NCBI RefSeq assembly: GCF_002157225.2
Contig: NZ_CP020038.1
Coordinates: forward strand, 1,325,001-1,389,000
Source of the DNA: Agarilytica rhodophyticola
GTDB lineage: Bacteria; Pseudomonadota; Gammaproteobacteria; Pseudomonadales; Cellvibrionaceae
Direction: 5' to 3'
DNA: 64,000 nucleotides
Under the pieces are notes generated by a model. The model saw nothing but the letters and a program-made list of their open reading frames with translations. It did no database searches and was not told where the DNA came from. How positions within the stretch are numbered: position 1 is the first letter of the stretch; every line of letters begins with the position of its first letter. A program made the translations under genes and the position numbers. Shown here one piece after another: positions 1-8,884 of this stretch.

Positions 1-164
1 TCGTTGTAACCAAAGCCGATAACATTAACGTCCCCTGTTTCCATCTCGGCGATTGCTTTGCTGACAATGTCCACGTAGTTTTCCCGTTCTTCTTGTGTAA
101 GTTCAAACCAAGCAGGCTTGTAGTTGTAAAGTTCAATATAAAGCTGAGTATGTTCTGTGCTCAT
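1..164 (-). CDS. Partial small hypothetical protein (N-terminal end only)
   Basis: An open frame starts at the ATG complementary to 162-164 and runs off the left edge, giving about 54 residues beginning MSTEHTQLYIELYNYKPAWF and continuing through LTQEER. A good ribosome binding site (GGTGGAG) lies just upstream of the ATG, which supports this start. The pattern of Tyr, Lys-Pro-Ala-Trp and a Glu-rich turn recalls small DUF6616-like cytosolic proteins, but this is a weak recollection and no function can be given. It lies downstream of the GST-like gene on the same strand, with 46 bases between them, so the two may be cotranscribed. Confidence 0.6.
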   Translation of the reverse strand, partial: MSTEHTQLYIELYNYKPAWFELTQEERENYVDIVSKAIAEMETGDVNVIGFGYN

Positions 165-210
165 GGATATCTCCACCTGTATGTATTAATGAAAAATTAA
201 TTAATTATAT

Positions 211-1143
211 TTAAGCTGCACGTACTACTTGTGAAACGGCACTATTCAAGCCTTTACCGCATAGATTCTGAAGAAAAGATTTAGCACGAAAAAAACGATT
301 CATACCTTTGTTGTGGGACATCACCTCATTTTGAAAGGACGGCCTGCAACATACTCGCTGATACCATTGGTAAAGAGTAGGGTGGTGTTCAGCAATGGGG
401 TATCCAGTTTCTATAAGTTTTAATACCTTCATTGACCAGAATGCATCTGCAATTGAGATATCGTCACTGATGAGAAATTTTCTGCCGTCAGTGAGCTCTC
501 GATCAACATCATTAAATGCATGATAAAGTTTTCTAAGGTGATCTTGATAAATGTTTGAGGAAATATTGTTGACGCTATATTTATTATAAAAATCGACTAA
601 TTGCTCTTCGTCTTTACCCTCTTTTGCGAGCTGGGCTAGTTCACGTCGCTTTGAAGTATTTAACATCGCTAATTTCCCCAGTCCCCAGTGAAAAGAGACA
701 TAGCGTACTGATCGATGTAAAACTTTGGCCTGCGAGACCCTTTTAAGTGCCGACTGTCTCTGTGTTTGATTTTTTGGCAATAGTCTGGGGCCTACGCCAC
801 TAAATGCCTCATCAATGTATTGAATAATATCCATCGATTCGAGGTAGAGTTGGCCATCGTGAACCAGGGCCGGAACCACCATGTTGGGGTGAATACCGGC
901 ATAAACTTGAGTCATATGTTGTTTTTTAGGTAATGACACAATTCTACTTACCCAGTGTCCTTCATCGGAGGCAACGGCAGTAGCCGATATATCATCAAAC
1001 TTCTCTTCACGACCACGACGTAAGCCTTTTTCTCCGAGAGCGAAGCGCACCCGCTGAGCGCAGGGAGCGCTATCAAAGTGGAATAAATGTAGTCCCTTTA
1101 ATTGACGGGGAATGGGGCTTTTGGGGTGCTCAATTCTGGCCAT
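211..1143 (-). CDS. Glutathione S-transferase family protein
   Basis: The 310-residue protein has an N-terminal thioredoxin-like segment near residues 17-45 (LHLFHFDSAPCAQRVRFAL, the usual GST pattern with a Ser/Cys-containing loop). A second part of that fold with a Val-Pro-Ala-Leu turn (cis-Pro) and an Glu-Ser-Met-Asp-Ile-Ile helix start lies near residues 88-107. An all-helical C-terminal domain follows, containing the D-x-x-I-S-I-A-D-A-F-W signature near residue 230. It is longer than typical GSTs (about 200-230) because of an insertion before the cis-Pro and a basic tail. The substrate cannot be read from sequence. It is divergent from a TetR regulator across an 88-bp spacer with an inverted repeat, which suggests control by that regulator. 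Confidence 0.85.
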   Translation of the reverse strand: MARIEHPKSPIPRQLKGLHLFHFDSAPCAQRVRFALGEKGLRRGREEKFDDISATAVASDEGHWVSRIVSLPKKQHMTQVYAGIHPNMVVPALVHDGQLYLESMDIIQYIDEAFSGVGPRLLPKNQTQRQSALKRVSQAKVLHRSVRYVSFHWGLGKLAMLNTSKRRELAQLAKEGKDEEQLVDFYNKYSVNNISSNIYQDHLRKLYHAFNDVDRELTDGRKFLISDDISIADAFWSMKVLKLIETGYPIAEHHPTLYQWYQRVCCRPSFQNEVMSHNKGMNRFFRAKSFLQNLCGKGLNSAVSQVVRAA

Positions 1144-1171
1144 AATCTCACCTGAAATATTATACTATTTC

Positions 1172-1203
1172 GCATAATAATATATTGAGTGCTAATATTA
1201 TGC
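1172..1203. promoter_or_regulatory. Inverted repeat between GST-like gene and tetR (candidate operator)
   Basis: GCATAATA at 1172-1179 is mirrored by TATTATGC at 1196-1203, separated by 16 bases, inside the 88-bp spacer between divergent genes. The position fits an operator for the adjacent TetR-family protein acting on both promoters. The region is AT-rich, so the repeat could partly be compositional. Confidence 0.45.
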
Positions 1204-1231
1204 AAGTTGGTACAATATTAAGAGTTAATTT

Positions 1232-1828
1232 ATGAAAAGAACGCGTGGCAGACCCCGTAAGTATGATGAGGGAGAGGCATTAAATGCAGCGATACAGGTC
1301 TTTTGGCAAAAGGGTTATAGCGATACCTCGCTAGATGATTTAGCTGAGTCAATGAAAATGAATCGCCCCAGCATATACCGTGCTTTTGGTGATAAAGAGG
1401 CTGTTTTCAAAAAGGCGATGGCTAAGTTTGCTTGCATGATGGATGCAGCCTTCGAGCAAAGCATGCAATCTGACGAAGAGATGGGGGTAAAGCTGGAGCG
1501 TTTCTGTCTTAGTGCATTAGATATCTATACTCGTGCTAGGCCGTACACAGGCTGTATGATAATGAGTGCCGCTGTTGCTGTTGCGCCGAGCCATACTGCT
1601 ATTCAGGAAGATTTACTTGGCTTTATTCATCATATCGATACTAAGTTAGCCGAACAGTTTCGTCTTTCTGCAGAAGAAGGAAAGTTATCGGTGTCTGTCA
1701 GTCCTGAGAGCCGTGCAAGTTTGGCGCAGAGTTTGATTCACAGTCTTTCCCTAAGGGCGAGAGCGGGAGAGACAAGAGAAAAATTGCATGAACTCATTAA
1801 GGCGAGTGTAAAAGTGATTGTGATTTAA
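1232..1828 (+). CDS. TetR/AcrR family transcriptional regulator
   Basis: The 198-residue protein begins MKRTRGRPRKYDEGEALNAA. It has the N-terminal TetR helix-turn-helix at residues 12-58 (F-W-x-K-G-Y-S-x-T-S-L-D-D-L then N-R-P-S-I-Y-R-A-F-G-D-K), followed by a helical ligand-binding domain with the T-G-C-M-I pattern common in the YjdC/AefR-like branch. It should act as a ligand-responsive repressor. Its divergent placement against the GST-like gene and the inverted repeat in the spacer point to local control, probably of a stress or detoxification response. The ligand is unknown. Confidence 0.92.
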   Translation: MKRTRGRPRKYDEGEALNAAIQVFWQKGYSDTSLDDLAESMKMNRPSIYRAFGDKEAVFKKAMAKFACMMDAAFEQSMQSDEEMGVKLERFCLSALDIYTRARPYTGCMIMSAAVAVAPSHTAIQEDLLGFIHHIDTKLAEQFRLSAEEGKLSVSVSPESRASLAQSLIHSLSLRARAGETREKLHELIKASVKVIVI

Positions 1829-1850
1829 GTGCTAGTTTTTAGATTTAAGT

Positions 1851-1877
1851 GGTGTCAAAGTGTATCACTTTGACACC
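1851..1877. terminator. Bidirectional hairpin between convergent genes
   Basis: GGTGTCAAAGTG at 1851-1862 pairs perfectly with CACTTTGACACC at 1866-1877 around a 3-base loop. It is followed by TTGTTT on the plus strand. It sits between convergent stops at 1828 and 1903. Confidence 0.75.
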
Positions 1878-1902
1878 TTGTTTCAGGCTTTTACAACTCT
1901 AC

Positions 1903-2481
1903 TTATTGCACCGCTGAGAAGATAGAGCCATATGATCCGTTAAAGCGAGAAGGTCTTGCACTGTCGCTATAAACCATAGTAATGCCATCGGTGAAGCTTT
2001 GTACGATAACAACGCTGCGTTGCGCTGAATTAAATACTCTAACTCTAGCATCTGGATACAAGGCTTCTAACTCTGATGCGTCGTTGACGGTCTTTAGATC
2101 AGCAAGCGATACGCCAGCGCTTGTTGTCCAGTTTTCAAATGACCAACGAAGGCTTGTGACTTCTTCGTTTGAAGTAGCGCCGTTGTTGAAGCCTACAATG
2201 ACTTCACCTAGTTCTGCTCCAGTATCGTCATTTGCGATGAAAGTGCAGCGATAAAAACCGCTTGCTTCTGGAGTAGTACAGTAGCTTCTGTTTGGATCTT
2301 GTAAATCAAACTCCGAGATACTGCCAACAGCGGCTTCAACTTCTTGACGTGAATCGCCAAGAGCGACACCAATGGGTAATGAATCACCCTCTATAACAAT
2401 GCCCTCGGTTACATTTTGCGCGTAACTAAAAACAGAAAAAGCACTTAGCGCAACAGATAAAGCCAGGTTTTTAAATTTCAT
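1903..2481 (-). CDS. Secreted hypothetical protein, paralogue A
   Basis: The 192-residue protein has a clear signal peptide (MKFKNLALSVALSAFSVFSYA, cleavage likely after Ala-Tyr-Ala, then QNVTEG). The mature part is acidic, with two Cys (near residues 68 and 79) that could form a disulfide in a loop, and conserved blocks LQDPNRS, ANDDTGAELGEV and LRWSFENWTT. It is closely related over its whole length to the protein at 3450-4013, so it is one of a tandem pair. I do not recognise a characterised family. Export to the periplasm or outside is the only functional statement supported. Confidence 0.75.
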   Translation of the reverse strand: MKFKNLALSVALSAFSVFSYAQNVTEGIVIEGDSLPIGVALGDSRQEVEAAVGSISEFDLQDPNRSYCTTPEASGFYRCTFIANDDTGAELGEVIVGFNNGATSNEEVTSLRWSFENWTTSAGVSLADLKTVNDASELEALYPDARVRVFNSAQRSVVIVQSFTDGITMVYSDSARPSRFNGSYGSIFSAVQ

Positions 2482-3449
2482 AAGTAATACCTTATATTTT
2501 TAATATGTGTTTTGGAGTCTTGTGGCCTTCTAGGCCTCCTTCTTTAAACGGTAATGTTTAATTGTCCTTTAATTATAAAATTAATAACTTTGCAAAATTA
2601 TTTTATAGTTTTGTGATTTTTATAAGTTATTAATAAAATTATTAAATTCTTATTTGGTTAGCTGTGTTAGTGGAACGCGAGATTAGGCTTTTTTTTTGTA
2701 GTGATCAAGGGGTGGTTTTTTAAAATTTAGAAGTGCCTAACATTTTTAAGTGAGATGGTGTTTGCTTAGGTTTTTATTTATGTCACTTCGAAGTTGTTAG
2801 ATGATTAAATAAACTATGTATATAGGTTTTGTTTACTTTATAAAGTTTTCTATTTCTCATATCGATTCTTGAGAGTTACAGATTAATTTATTTTATTTGT
2901 TATTTTTTATTGCATTAGAGGCGCTTTTGTTTTTTGTATTAACCTTGAAATGCGTTGCATACGTTTTGTGTTGGGGGTAATAACATTGCAATTAACAATT
3001 TTGAAAATTGTAAGCTTCAATAATAACTAATGTAGGTGGTGAGGTTTGATTAATTGGCAGGTGATTTATTTTATTGTTGATGTGTGAGGGCGTTATAAAT
3101 CTCCATAAGATTAAAATCGCTTTGATTAAGTGTTAATGAATTGCATTATTTTTGCTGCAAGCTATGACGTCAATAGCTCTGCTTATGAAAATAAAGAACT
3201 TTTCCTCTCTATATTTTCCTTACTGTAAATAAGAGAAAACTATTAATTGTGAAATAATAGATAATTTAGCATAGAGTTTTTACAGCCTTTCTCCGATAGT
3301 AATTACAGGAAATTTGTTAGAACAATTACATGTATCTACTAAGCGAGTATAAACGTTATATGTGAATTAGACTGTTGCTCGATATACTGAAAAGGTGCCA
3401 AGCGCAATAAGATTGGCACCTTAATTTTAAACTATGACTTAATTATTTA
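2482..3449. other. AT-rich spacer between the two secreted paralogues
   Basis: About 970 bases without a credible gene. Base composition is strongly AT-rich with many T runs. Apart from the terminator-like hairpin at 3392-3422 belonging to the downstream paralogue, I see no RNA gene or coding remnant that I can defend. Confidence 0.5.
3391..3422 (-). terminator. Rho-independent terminator after paralogue B
   Basis: AAGGTGCCAA at 3392-3401 pairs with TTGGCACCTT at 3413-3422 around an 11-base loop. Read on the minus strand it is followed by a short T run. It lies 28 bases after the stop of the minus-strand gene ending at 3450. Confidence 0.7.
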
Positions 3450-4013
3450 TTAAAATGGCTTAAAAATCTCGCCATATGCTCCATTAAATGGAGAAGGCTC
3501 TGCAGTGCTGTTATTCACCATAAGAAGGCCGCTTTCAGTATCGTCCACTATAGCAATATTGCGTACTGAAGAGTTAAATACTGTTACCCTCGCATTTGGA
3601 TATAGAGCTTCTAGTTCTGAAGGATCAGACACGGTCTTTAAGCCAGCAAGTGATAAGCCGGTAGTTGTAGTCCAGTTTTCAAATGACCAACGAAGGTTAT
3701 CTACCTTTCGGCCTCTTCTGAAATCTACAATAACTTCCCCCAACTCTGATCCAGTATCATCATTTGCAATATAAGTGCAACTAATATCACCATCTGAGTC
3801 AGGGTTTGAACAAAAGCTTCTATTAGGGTCTTGCAAATCAAATTCTGAAAAATTACCGATAGCTGCTTCAACTTGTCGAACACGATCACCAATAGAAATT
3901 CCAATAGGAATTGATTCACCCTCAATTACGACACCCTGAGTTACATCTTGTGCATAACTGAAAGCAGAAAAAGCACTGAAAGCAGTAGCTAAAGCTAGTT
4001 TTTTGAACGTCAT
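3450..4013 (-). CDS. Secreted hypothetical protein, paralogue B
   Basis: The 187-residue protein has a signal peptide (MTFKKLALATAFSAFSAFSYA, then QDVTQG). It shares most of its length with the protein at 1903-2481, including VIEG-S-x-PIG, FDLQDPNRS, IANDDTGSELGEVIV, NLRWSFENWTT, the two Cys in the same loop and PFNG-YG-IF at the C-terminus. The two genes are in the same orientation and separated by nearly 1 kb, so the duplication is not recent at the nucleotide level outside the coding parts. The function is unknown. A third, decayed copy appears to lie upstream at 4420-4630. Confidence 0.75.
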   Translation of the reverse strand: MTFKKLALATAFSAFSAFSYAQDVTQGVVIEGESIPIGISIGDRVRQVEAAIGNFSEFDLQDPNRSFCSNPDSDGDISCTYIANDDTGSELGEVIVDFRRGRKVDNLRWSFENWTTTTGLSLAGLKTVSDPSELEALYPNARVTVFNSSVRNIAIVDDTESGLLMVNNSTAEPSPFNGAYGEIFKPF

Positions 4014-4419
4014 AACTTGTACCTTATTTTTTATATGTATTTTGGAGTTGTATGGCTTTTAGAGTCTTTTTTTAAACTATAAGGTTTAATTGCTCTTTTA
4101 GTTATTAAATTTAGTTAATAAATTTAGTTGAGCGGAAGAATAGGTTTTTTTATTGTCGCTATCAAGATGGATTTTAGAAAAAGTTAAAGACATCTCATAG
4201 TTTTAATAGAAATGACGTGAGTATTATTTTTTATTGATTTGTTTTTAATATTTTAGCTGTATAACTAGCCTGGATATATAAATTTTGTTTAATTCTTAAT
4301 AGTGAGCACTTGATGTGCGTTAATTCTCACTGCTTAATATTCCAATAGTAAATTCTGTCAGTTTTAGAGCTTTCTATAATTTATAAATAATTTAGCTCGA
4401 TTGGTCTTTGTTGAATTTA

Positions 4420-4630
4420 TTATATGGAAAATTTATTTATGTCATAGAAATATACAGCAGTATGTACGCCAAGATGTGTTCTGAAACTTGATATCCAATT
4501 ACAGCTTAGTTCATCACCGCTTTCATTGATTATAATCAAGTTGCAAAAAGTAATACGGCGTCTTACATCAGGTTTTGTTTGGATCTTGCAGGTTACACCC
4601 TGAAAAAATAAATTTTATAAAAAGGGCCAT
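4420..4630 (-). pseudogene. Decayed third copy of the secreted paralogue family
   Basis: On the minus strand from 4630 one frame reads ...FSGCNLQDPNKT and then stops at 4568-4570. This matches FSEFDLQDPNRS of the intact paralogues. After a frame change, a second frame gives TFCNLIIINESGDELSC followed by a Phe-Arg, comparable to CTYIANDDTGSELGEVIV plus Phe-Arg in paralogue B, and ends at 4420-4422. The order and spacing of the two blocks are as in the intact genes. There is no signal peptide or C-terminal part. The similarity is by eye and short, so this could be coincidence. Confidence 0.35.
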
Positions 4631-5003
4631 AACGAGAATAACCAATGGCTGTATTAATAGGGGGGGTGTTTCTTTAACGCTATAACTTACGTAAGTTTTT
4701 GAGCATAATTAAATTTAGAAACTACCTTTAGAAAAAGGAGAGTTATTGATTCAATATGTTAATATAAAAATGTAAATATAAAAAATTAGATTTTTGTATT
4801 TTTGAAAATTAAAATCGGTTTAGAGTCAGGTGCCCTTCTAAGCTCTACCAATGGATAATATCATTATCTAAAGTTGGATAATATGTGGCAGCTTGTTAAG
4901 TTTTTTAAAGTTTTGTTATTTTCTAACTACAATAGGGTAAACGTTGATGAGTACCTCTTGATATTACTCTTTATTTGTTGTTAAAAAATCCTACAGACTT
5001 TTA

Positions 5004-5056
5004 TTTCTGCTTTCTGCTTTCTGCTTTCTGCTTTCTGCTTTCTGCTTTCTGCTTTC
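5004..5056. repeat. Tandem heptanucleotide repeat, seven copies of TTTCTGC
   Basis: Seven perfect copies of TTTCTGC run from 5004 to 5052, followed by a partial unit. The tract lies about 215 bases before the start codon of the large lipoprotein gene at 5270 and outside any recognised gene. Such short tandem tracts are prone to copy-number change by slipped-strand mispairing. Confidence 0.95.
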
Positions 5057-5269
5057 GCTCGTATCGATAATGGCGATTTTTTTGTTTTTATGGGTTTGCA
5101 CGGGCTCTCAAAGTAACTAAGCCTAGAGAAATAGTCGTGAACATAAATAGTTCACTAAGGTGTGATTTTTTTTGAGTGGCAAATCACATTTCGTAATACC
5201 GCTATAAAATTCCTTATATGTTCTACGTTAGTATGGCTCTAATTAGATAACTGGGCCGATTGGACTGTC

Positions 5270-8200
5270 ATGAAAACAATACGATATCTTAATATTATTG
5301 GTGTATTTGTTTTACTTCTTTCAGGGTGTGGCGGAGGCTCTGAAAGTAGTTCTCTGCTTGGTAGTGGAGATAGTGCTCCATCACCGACTGCTACTCCTTC
5401 AGCACAAACACCAGCTCCGACTGTTATTCCTGAGCCTACGGTAATGCCCACGCCGACATCAGAGCCGTTGCCAACGCCAAATCCTAACAATCCAATTACG
5501 CCTGTGGTAGACCAGTGTGATACTACGCAAGAGTGTCGGACAATATACGGTAACGAGGCGACCGACTGTGCCAATAGTCGTTCTGAACAAAGTATTTGTA
5601 TGTGTGGCTCAACGCCTTGCTCTAATAATGCACCAAGTCCCACAGTAACGCCTACGCCCATTGCGACACCTGCACCAGGTAATAATAACTGTGAAGTCGA
5701 GGGTGTTCTGCAGCAATGGCATAGAGTCAGTGTTACTTGTAGTGGCTACAGTGCATCGGAAGAAGACGATGCAACTTTTACTGATCACCGCTTTAATGTC
5801 ACCTTTACCCAGGGTAATAAAACTATGGTGATTCCCGGTCATTTTGCTGCTGATGGTAATGCGGCAAATAGTGGTGCTGTCGCAGGTGATAAATGGCGCG
5901 CCTATTTCTCACCTCCTTCTACTGGTGAATGGCGTTACAGTGTTTCTATGCGTCAAGGTGATAATATTGCTGTCGAAAGTAATGCTAATGCGGGCCAAGC
6001 AGTGAGCAACTTTAATGGCAATACAGGCCGCTTTACTATTGCGCAGGCTAACTCAGAGCCTAATGATATGCGTCAACGTGGATTCTTGGGGCATACTGCC
6101 GGTGAGCGCTATCTGAGGTTTGCCGGTGACGGTTCTGTTTATATCGAAGGTGGAATGGATAGCCCCGAAAACATTTTTGGCTACTCCGAATTCGATAATA
6201 CTACCAAGCATAATAACGTTAACAGTTGTAAAGGGATTTTGCATGATTTCCCAACGCATGCAAACGATTGGCAAAACAACGATCCTACTTGGGGTAATGG
6301 GCGTGGCAAGAGCTTAATAGGTGTTGTTAATTACATAGCATCTACAGGTGTAAACGCTATTTACATTATGGCGATGACTGCAAACGGCGACGGCTGTGAT
6401 GCTCATCCATGGGTTGAGTACAGTGGTAATCGTAAAGCGTTTGATGTCAGTAAGCTCGACCAGTGGGAGGTAGTTTTATCTCATATGATGAAAAAAGGCA
6501 TCATGGCCCATATGATGACCCAAGAGACTGAAAACGATCAACTGCTTAATAATGGTAATCTCGGTTTTGAGCGTAAATTATATTATCGTGAGCTGATTTC
6601 TCGCTTTGCCCACCACCCTGCATTGCAGTGGAATTTAGGTGAGGAAAATACCAATACTCCCCAGCAGCAGCGGGCGTTCGCTAAATACTTTAAGGAAGTC
6701 GATCCATATCAACACGCTGTTCTAATGCACACCTTCCCTGGTGATCATGACAAGTATGATGATTTACTCGGTAACGCTGACTTCGATGGCCCCACTTTCC
6801 AATTTGGTGGTATTCCTAGTAACGCCACGGGTGGTTCTGGTGTTTATGGCAAAACTGCTGAATGGTTAAATAAGTCTACTCAGGCAGGCTATCCTTGGGT
6901 GATCACTATGACGGAAGCCTCTGGCGGTGACGCACCAACTCCTAATTCCAATGTTACAGAGAAGCAGAGAGTTTATTGGATGTGGGCCAATGTTATGGCC
7001 GGTGGCGCGGGCTTTGAATGGTATCTTAAAAACCAAGGTGTGGGACACGCTTACGATCTAGCGGTAGAAAATATGCGCGAGTTCGATGATCATTGGAAGC
7101 AATCGGGGCATTTGGTGAAATTCTTCCGTGATATCCTGCAGCGTGACTTGTCCATTAATCTGCAAAGTATGCAGGCTGACAATAATGTTACCAGCACCAA
7201 CAGTGATTGGGTATTAGCCGATGCTGGAAACGCCTATCTCATATACTTGCGTGATGGTGGAACAACAGATATTAGCCTACCTAATAATCATAGCTATGAG
7301 GTTAAGTGGTTTAATCCGCGCACGGGAGAACTGAGTAACGGCGATACTTTACAAGGCCCCGGCGCGAAGAGTATCGGCAATCCTCCCTCTCAGGTGCTGG
7401 AAGATTGGGCGGTTATAGTAGTGGCCAAAACAGGCGGCCTTCAGCGTCATCCTGATATTGTGCGCATCGATAATATTCCTCTTGAAGATATTATTGATAC
7501 CCCTGTTGCTGCTTGGAAAGATAGCTATTCCGTTGGCAATCAATGTTACTGTGACTCTAACTTCCCCGACAATGAAGGGAATGCCATGGTTAATACTAGC
7601 CGTGGCACTATGACAGTAAGAGAAGCTTGCGCCTTAGTTGGCCCTGGTCCTGGCGCAGCTGGACGTCCCCTATACAACGATGTGCAATGTGGTAATGGCC
7701 CTGTAGGTGATGCCCCTAATGAAAGTTATTGTCCAGGCCGTGTTGATGCGGGTAAAGAAGGTTGCTCTCATATTGGGCCTACCTGGAAATTTCCTGCCGC
7801 TACTGGTGATTATGTGGAGCAAGATGGCTTGGTGATTATGGAGGCGGAAAACACCACATCATCTCTTGACCTTTGGCAAACCAAAACTAGTATCTCTGGG
7901 CATACAGGTACAGGATATATAGAATTTAGCGGTAACACGCCACTAAATGGCCCTGCTAAATCCCCTTTGGAGTATCGCTTTACAATTAATCGTGATGGTC
8001 TTTACTTCTTGCACTTATTTGCTGCGAAAGAACATCGTGAGATTAATGGCGAATTGCGAACTGATGTAGCAAATGATGGCTTTGTGCGACTAGATGGTAA
8101 CTACGACGCTGGGCCAAATGCAGGTAACTCCCACGGGGATGATGCACCTCTTGCTATGCTGAAGAGAAATACCAAGTTCTTTGGTGGTGCAAACAATCAA

Positions 8201-8407
8201 TTCCAGTGGGCGTCCGGCAACCGTCTAGACCCAGGTGGCCACAATAATAAGCGTGTTGCGGTCTATCGCTTACGTGCAGGAGAAAGCTACACTTTTGTTC
8301 TGCACGGGCGTTCGCAGTTCTTTAAGGTTGACAGAATTGTGTTTCGACATCAGTCAGTGAGTGCAGGTCAGGCTCAAGATTTATCCAAGGGAGAGACTCG
8401 GCAATAA
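5270..8407 (+). CDS. Large modular lipoprotein with DUF5060 and glycoside-hydrolase-like core
   Basis: The 1045-residue protein starts with a lipoprotein signal (LLLSGC, Cys20), so it is probably anchored to the outer membrane. Residues 21-80 are a Pro/Thr/Ser linker. At about 83-122 a Cys-rich module (C-x5-C-x4-Y-G-N-x-A-T-D-C-A-N-S ... CMCG ... C) resembles modules in marine polysaccharide-degrading enzymes. A DUF5060-like beta domain (about 137-230) precedes a TIM-barrel-like core (about 270-620). The core has candidate acidic residues in W-N-L-G-E-E-N (near 454-460) and T-M-T-E-A-S-G (near 549). A second Cys-rich segment lies at about 752-840 and a C-terminal carbohydrate-binding-like domain (E-A-E-N start) at about 856-1030. 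It probably cleaves or binds a polysaccharide; the substrate is not readable. The ribosome binding site is weak. The gene stands alone, not inside an evident polysaccharide locus. Confidence 0.85.
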   Translation: MKTIRYLNIIGVFVLLLSGCGGGSESSSLLGSGDSAPSPTATPSAQTPAPTVIPEPTVMPTPTSEPLPTPNPNNPITPVVDQCDTTQECRTIYGNEATDCANSRSEQSICMCGSTPCSNNAPSPTVTPTPIATPAPGNNNCEVEGVLQQWHRVSVTCSGYSASEEDDATFTDHRFNVTFTQGNKTMVIPGHFAADGNAANSGAVAGDKWRAYFSPPSTGEWRYSVSMRQGDNIAVESNANAGQAVSNFNGNTGRFTIAQANSEPNDMRQRGFLGHTAGERYLRFAGDGSVYIEGGMDSPENIFGYSEFDNTTKHNNVNSCKGILHDFPTHANDWQNNDPTWGNGRGKSLIGVVNYIASTGVNAIYIMAMTANGDGCDAHPWVEYSGNRKAFDVSKLDQWEVVLSHMMKKGIMAHMMTQETENDQLLNNGNLGFERKLYYRELISRFAHHPALQWNLGEENTNTPQQQRAFAKYFKEVDPYQHAVLMHTFPGDHDKYDDLLGNADFDGPTFQFGGIPSNATGGSGVYGKTAEWLNKSTQAGYPWVITMTEASGGDAPTPNSNVTEKQRVYWMWANVMAGGAGFEWYLKNQGVGHAYDLAVENMREFDDHWKQSGHLVKFFRDILQRDLSINLQSMQADNNVTSTNSDWVLADAGNAYLIYLRDGGTTDISLPNNHSYEVKWFNPRTGELSNGDTLQGPGAKSIGNPPSQVLEDWAVIVVAKTGGLQRHPDIVRIDNIPLEDIIDTPVAAWKDSYSVGNQCYCDSNFPDNEGNAMVNTSRGTMTVREACALVGPGPGAAGRPLYNDVQCGNGPVGDAPNESYCPGRVDAGKEGCSHIGPTWKFPAATGDYVEQDGLVIMEAENTTSSLDLWQTKTSISGHTGTGYIEFSGNTPLNGPAKSPLEYRFTINRDGLYFLHLFAAKEHREINGELRTDVANDGFVRLDGNYDAGPNAGNSHGDDAPLAMLKRNTKFFGGANNQFQWASGNRLDPGGHNNKRVAVYRLRAGESYTFVLHGRSQFFKVDRIVFRHQSVSAGQAQDLSKGETRQ

Positions 8408-8421
8408 GGTAAATATACTAA

Positions 8422-8445
8422 GGAGCCGTGCTGATAAACGGCTCC
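8422..8445. terminator. Hairpin between convergent genes
   Basis: GGAGCCG at 8422-8428 pairs with CGGCTCC at 8439-8445 around a 10-base loop, between convergent stops at 8407 and 8453. T runs on either side are short, so this is a weak or bidirectional terminator candidate. Confidence 0.55.
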
Positions 8446-8452
8446 GTTATTG

Positions 8453-8884
8453 TCAGCGTCGTTTGGATAAGTCCAAATTCGATTGGAAATGTTCTATAGG
8501 CTTAGTAATAAATGGATTCTTTACCAAGAAAGATCGATTGCCAATATTTTCTTCTGGCAGCGGTGAAGTTAGGGCTAGAGTAATGGGCATACCGCGACAA
8601 GGATCCTTTCTTACCCGGTACAATGTAATCAAATCTTCTTGATTATCTCGTTTTTTAATGTCTAAGTGAAAGCTCTTTTCACTGGTGCAACCGTTTGACT
8701 GCACCAAGAACCATAAACTTTTTTCGCGGATTTCCATCGCATATATCGGCTCGATATCGTGTTCTTCTTTGACCGCAGACTCTGTTAACGAATTATTGTC
8801 TAATGTTGTCGAAGAACAACCTATGGTATTTAAAAATAATGGTGCAATGAAGAATAAGCTTGCTATTTTTTTCTTTATACACAT
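8453..8884 (-). CDS. Small hypothetical lipoprotein
   Basis: The 143-residue protein has an N-terminal Lys-rich start, a hydrophobic stretch and a lipobox-like T-I-G-C ending the signal (Cys near residue 23). The mature part is short and polar, with two more Cys (Ser-Asn-Gly-Cys-Thr and Asp-Pro-Cys-Arg-Gly) that could pair. A ribosome binding site GGAAAG lies five bases before the ATG at 8884, supporting the start. No family is recognised. It is likely an envelope lipoprotein, convergent with the large glycoside-hydrolase-like lipoprotein gene. Confidence 0.7.
   Translation of the reverse strand: MCIKKKIASLFFIAPLFLNTIGCSSTTLDNNSLTESAVKEEHDIEPIYAMEIREKSLWFLVQSNGCTSEKSFHLDIKKRDNQEDLITLYRVRKDPCRGMPITLALTSPLPEENIGNRSFLVKNPFITKPIEHFQSNLDLSKRR

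Larger units (their letters stand above)
4014..5269. other. AT-rich spacer with a decayed paralogue and a heptamer tract
   Basis: About 1.25 kb with no intact gene. It holds the probable remnant of a third secreted paralogue (4420-4630) and a tandem TTTCTGC tract (5004-5056). Both are listed separately. The remainder is AT-rich and featureless to inspection. Confidence 0.55.

Noticed and set aside
5239-5661. Long minus-strand frame overlapping the start of the large lipoprotein gene
   Set aside because: It is a Gly/Val-rich shadow of the Pro/Thr linker coding sequence, with no ribosome binding site and no family features.
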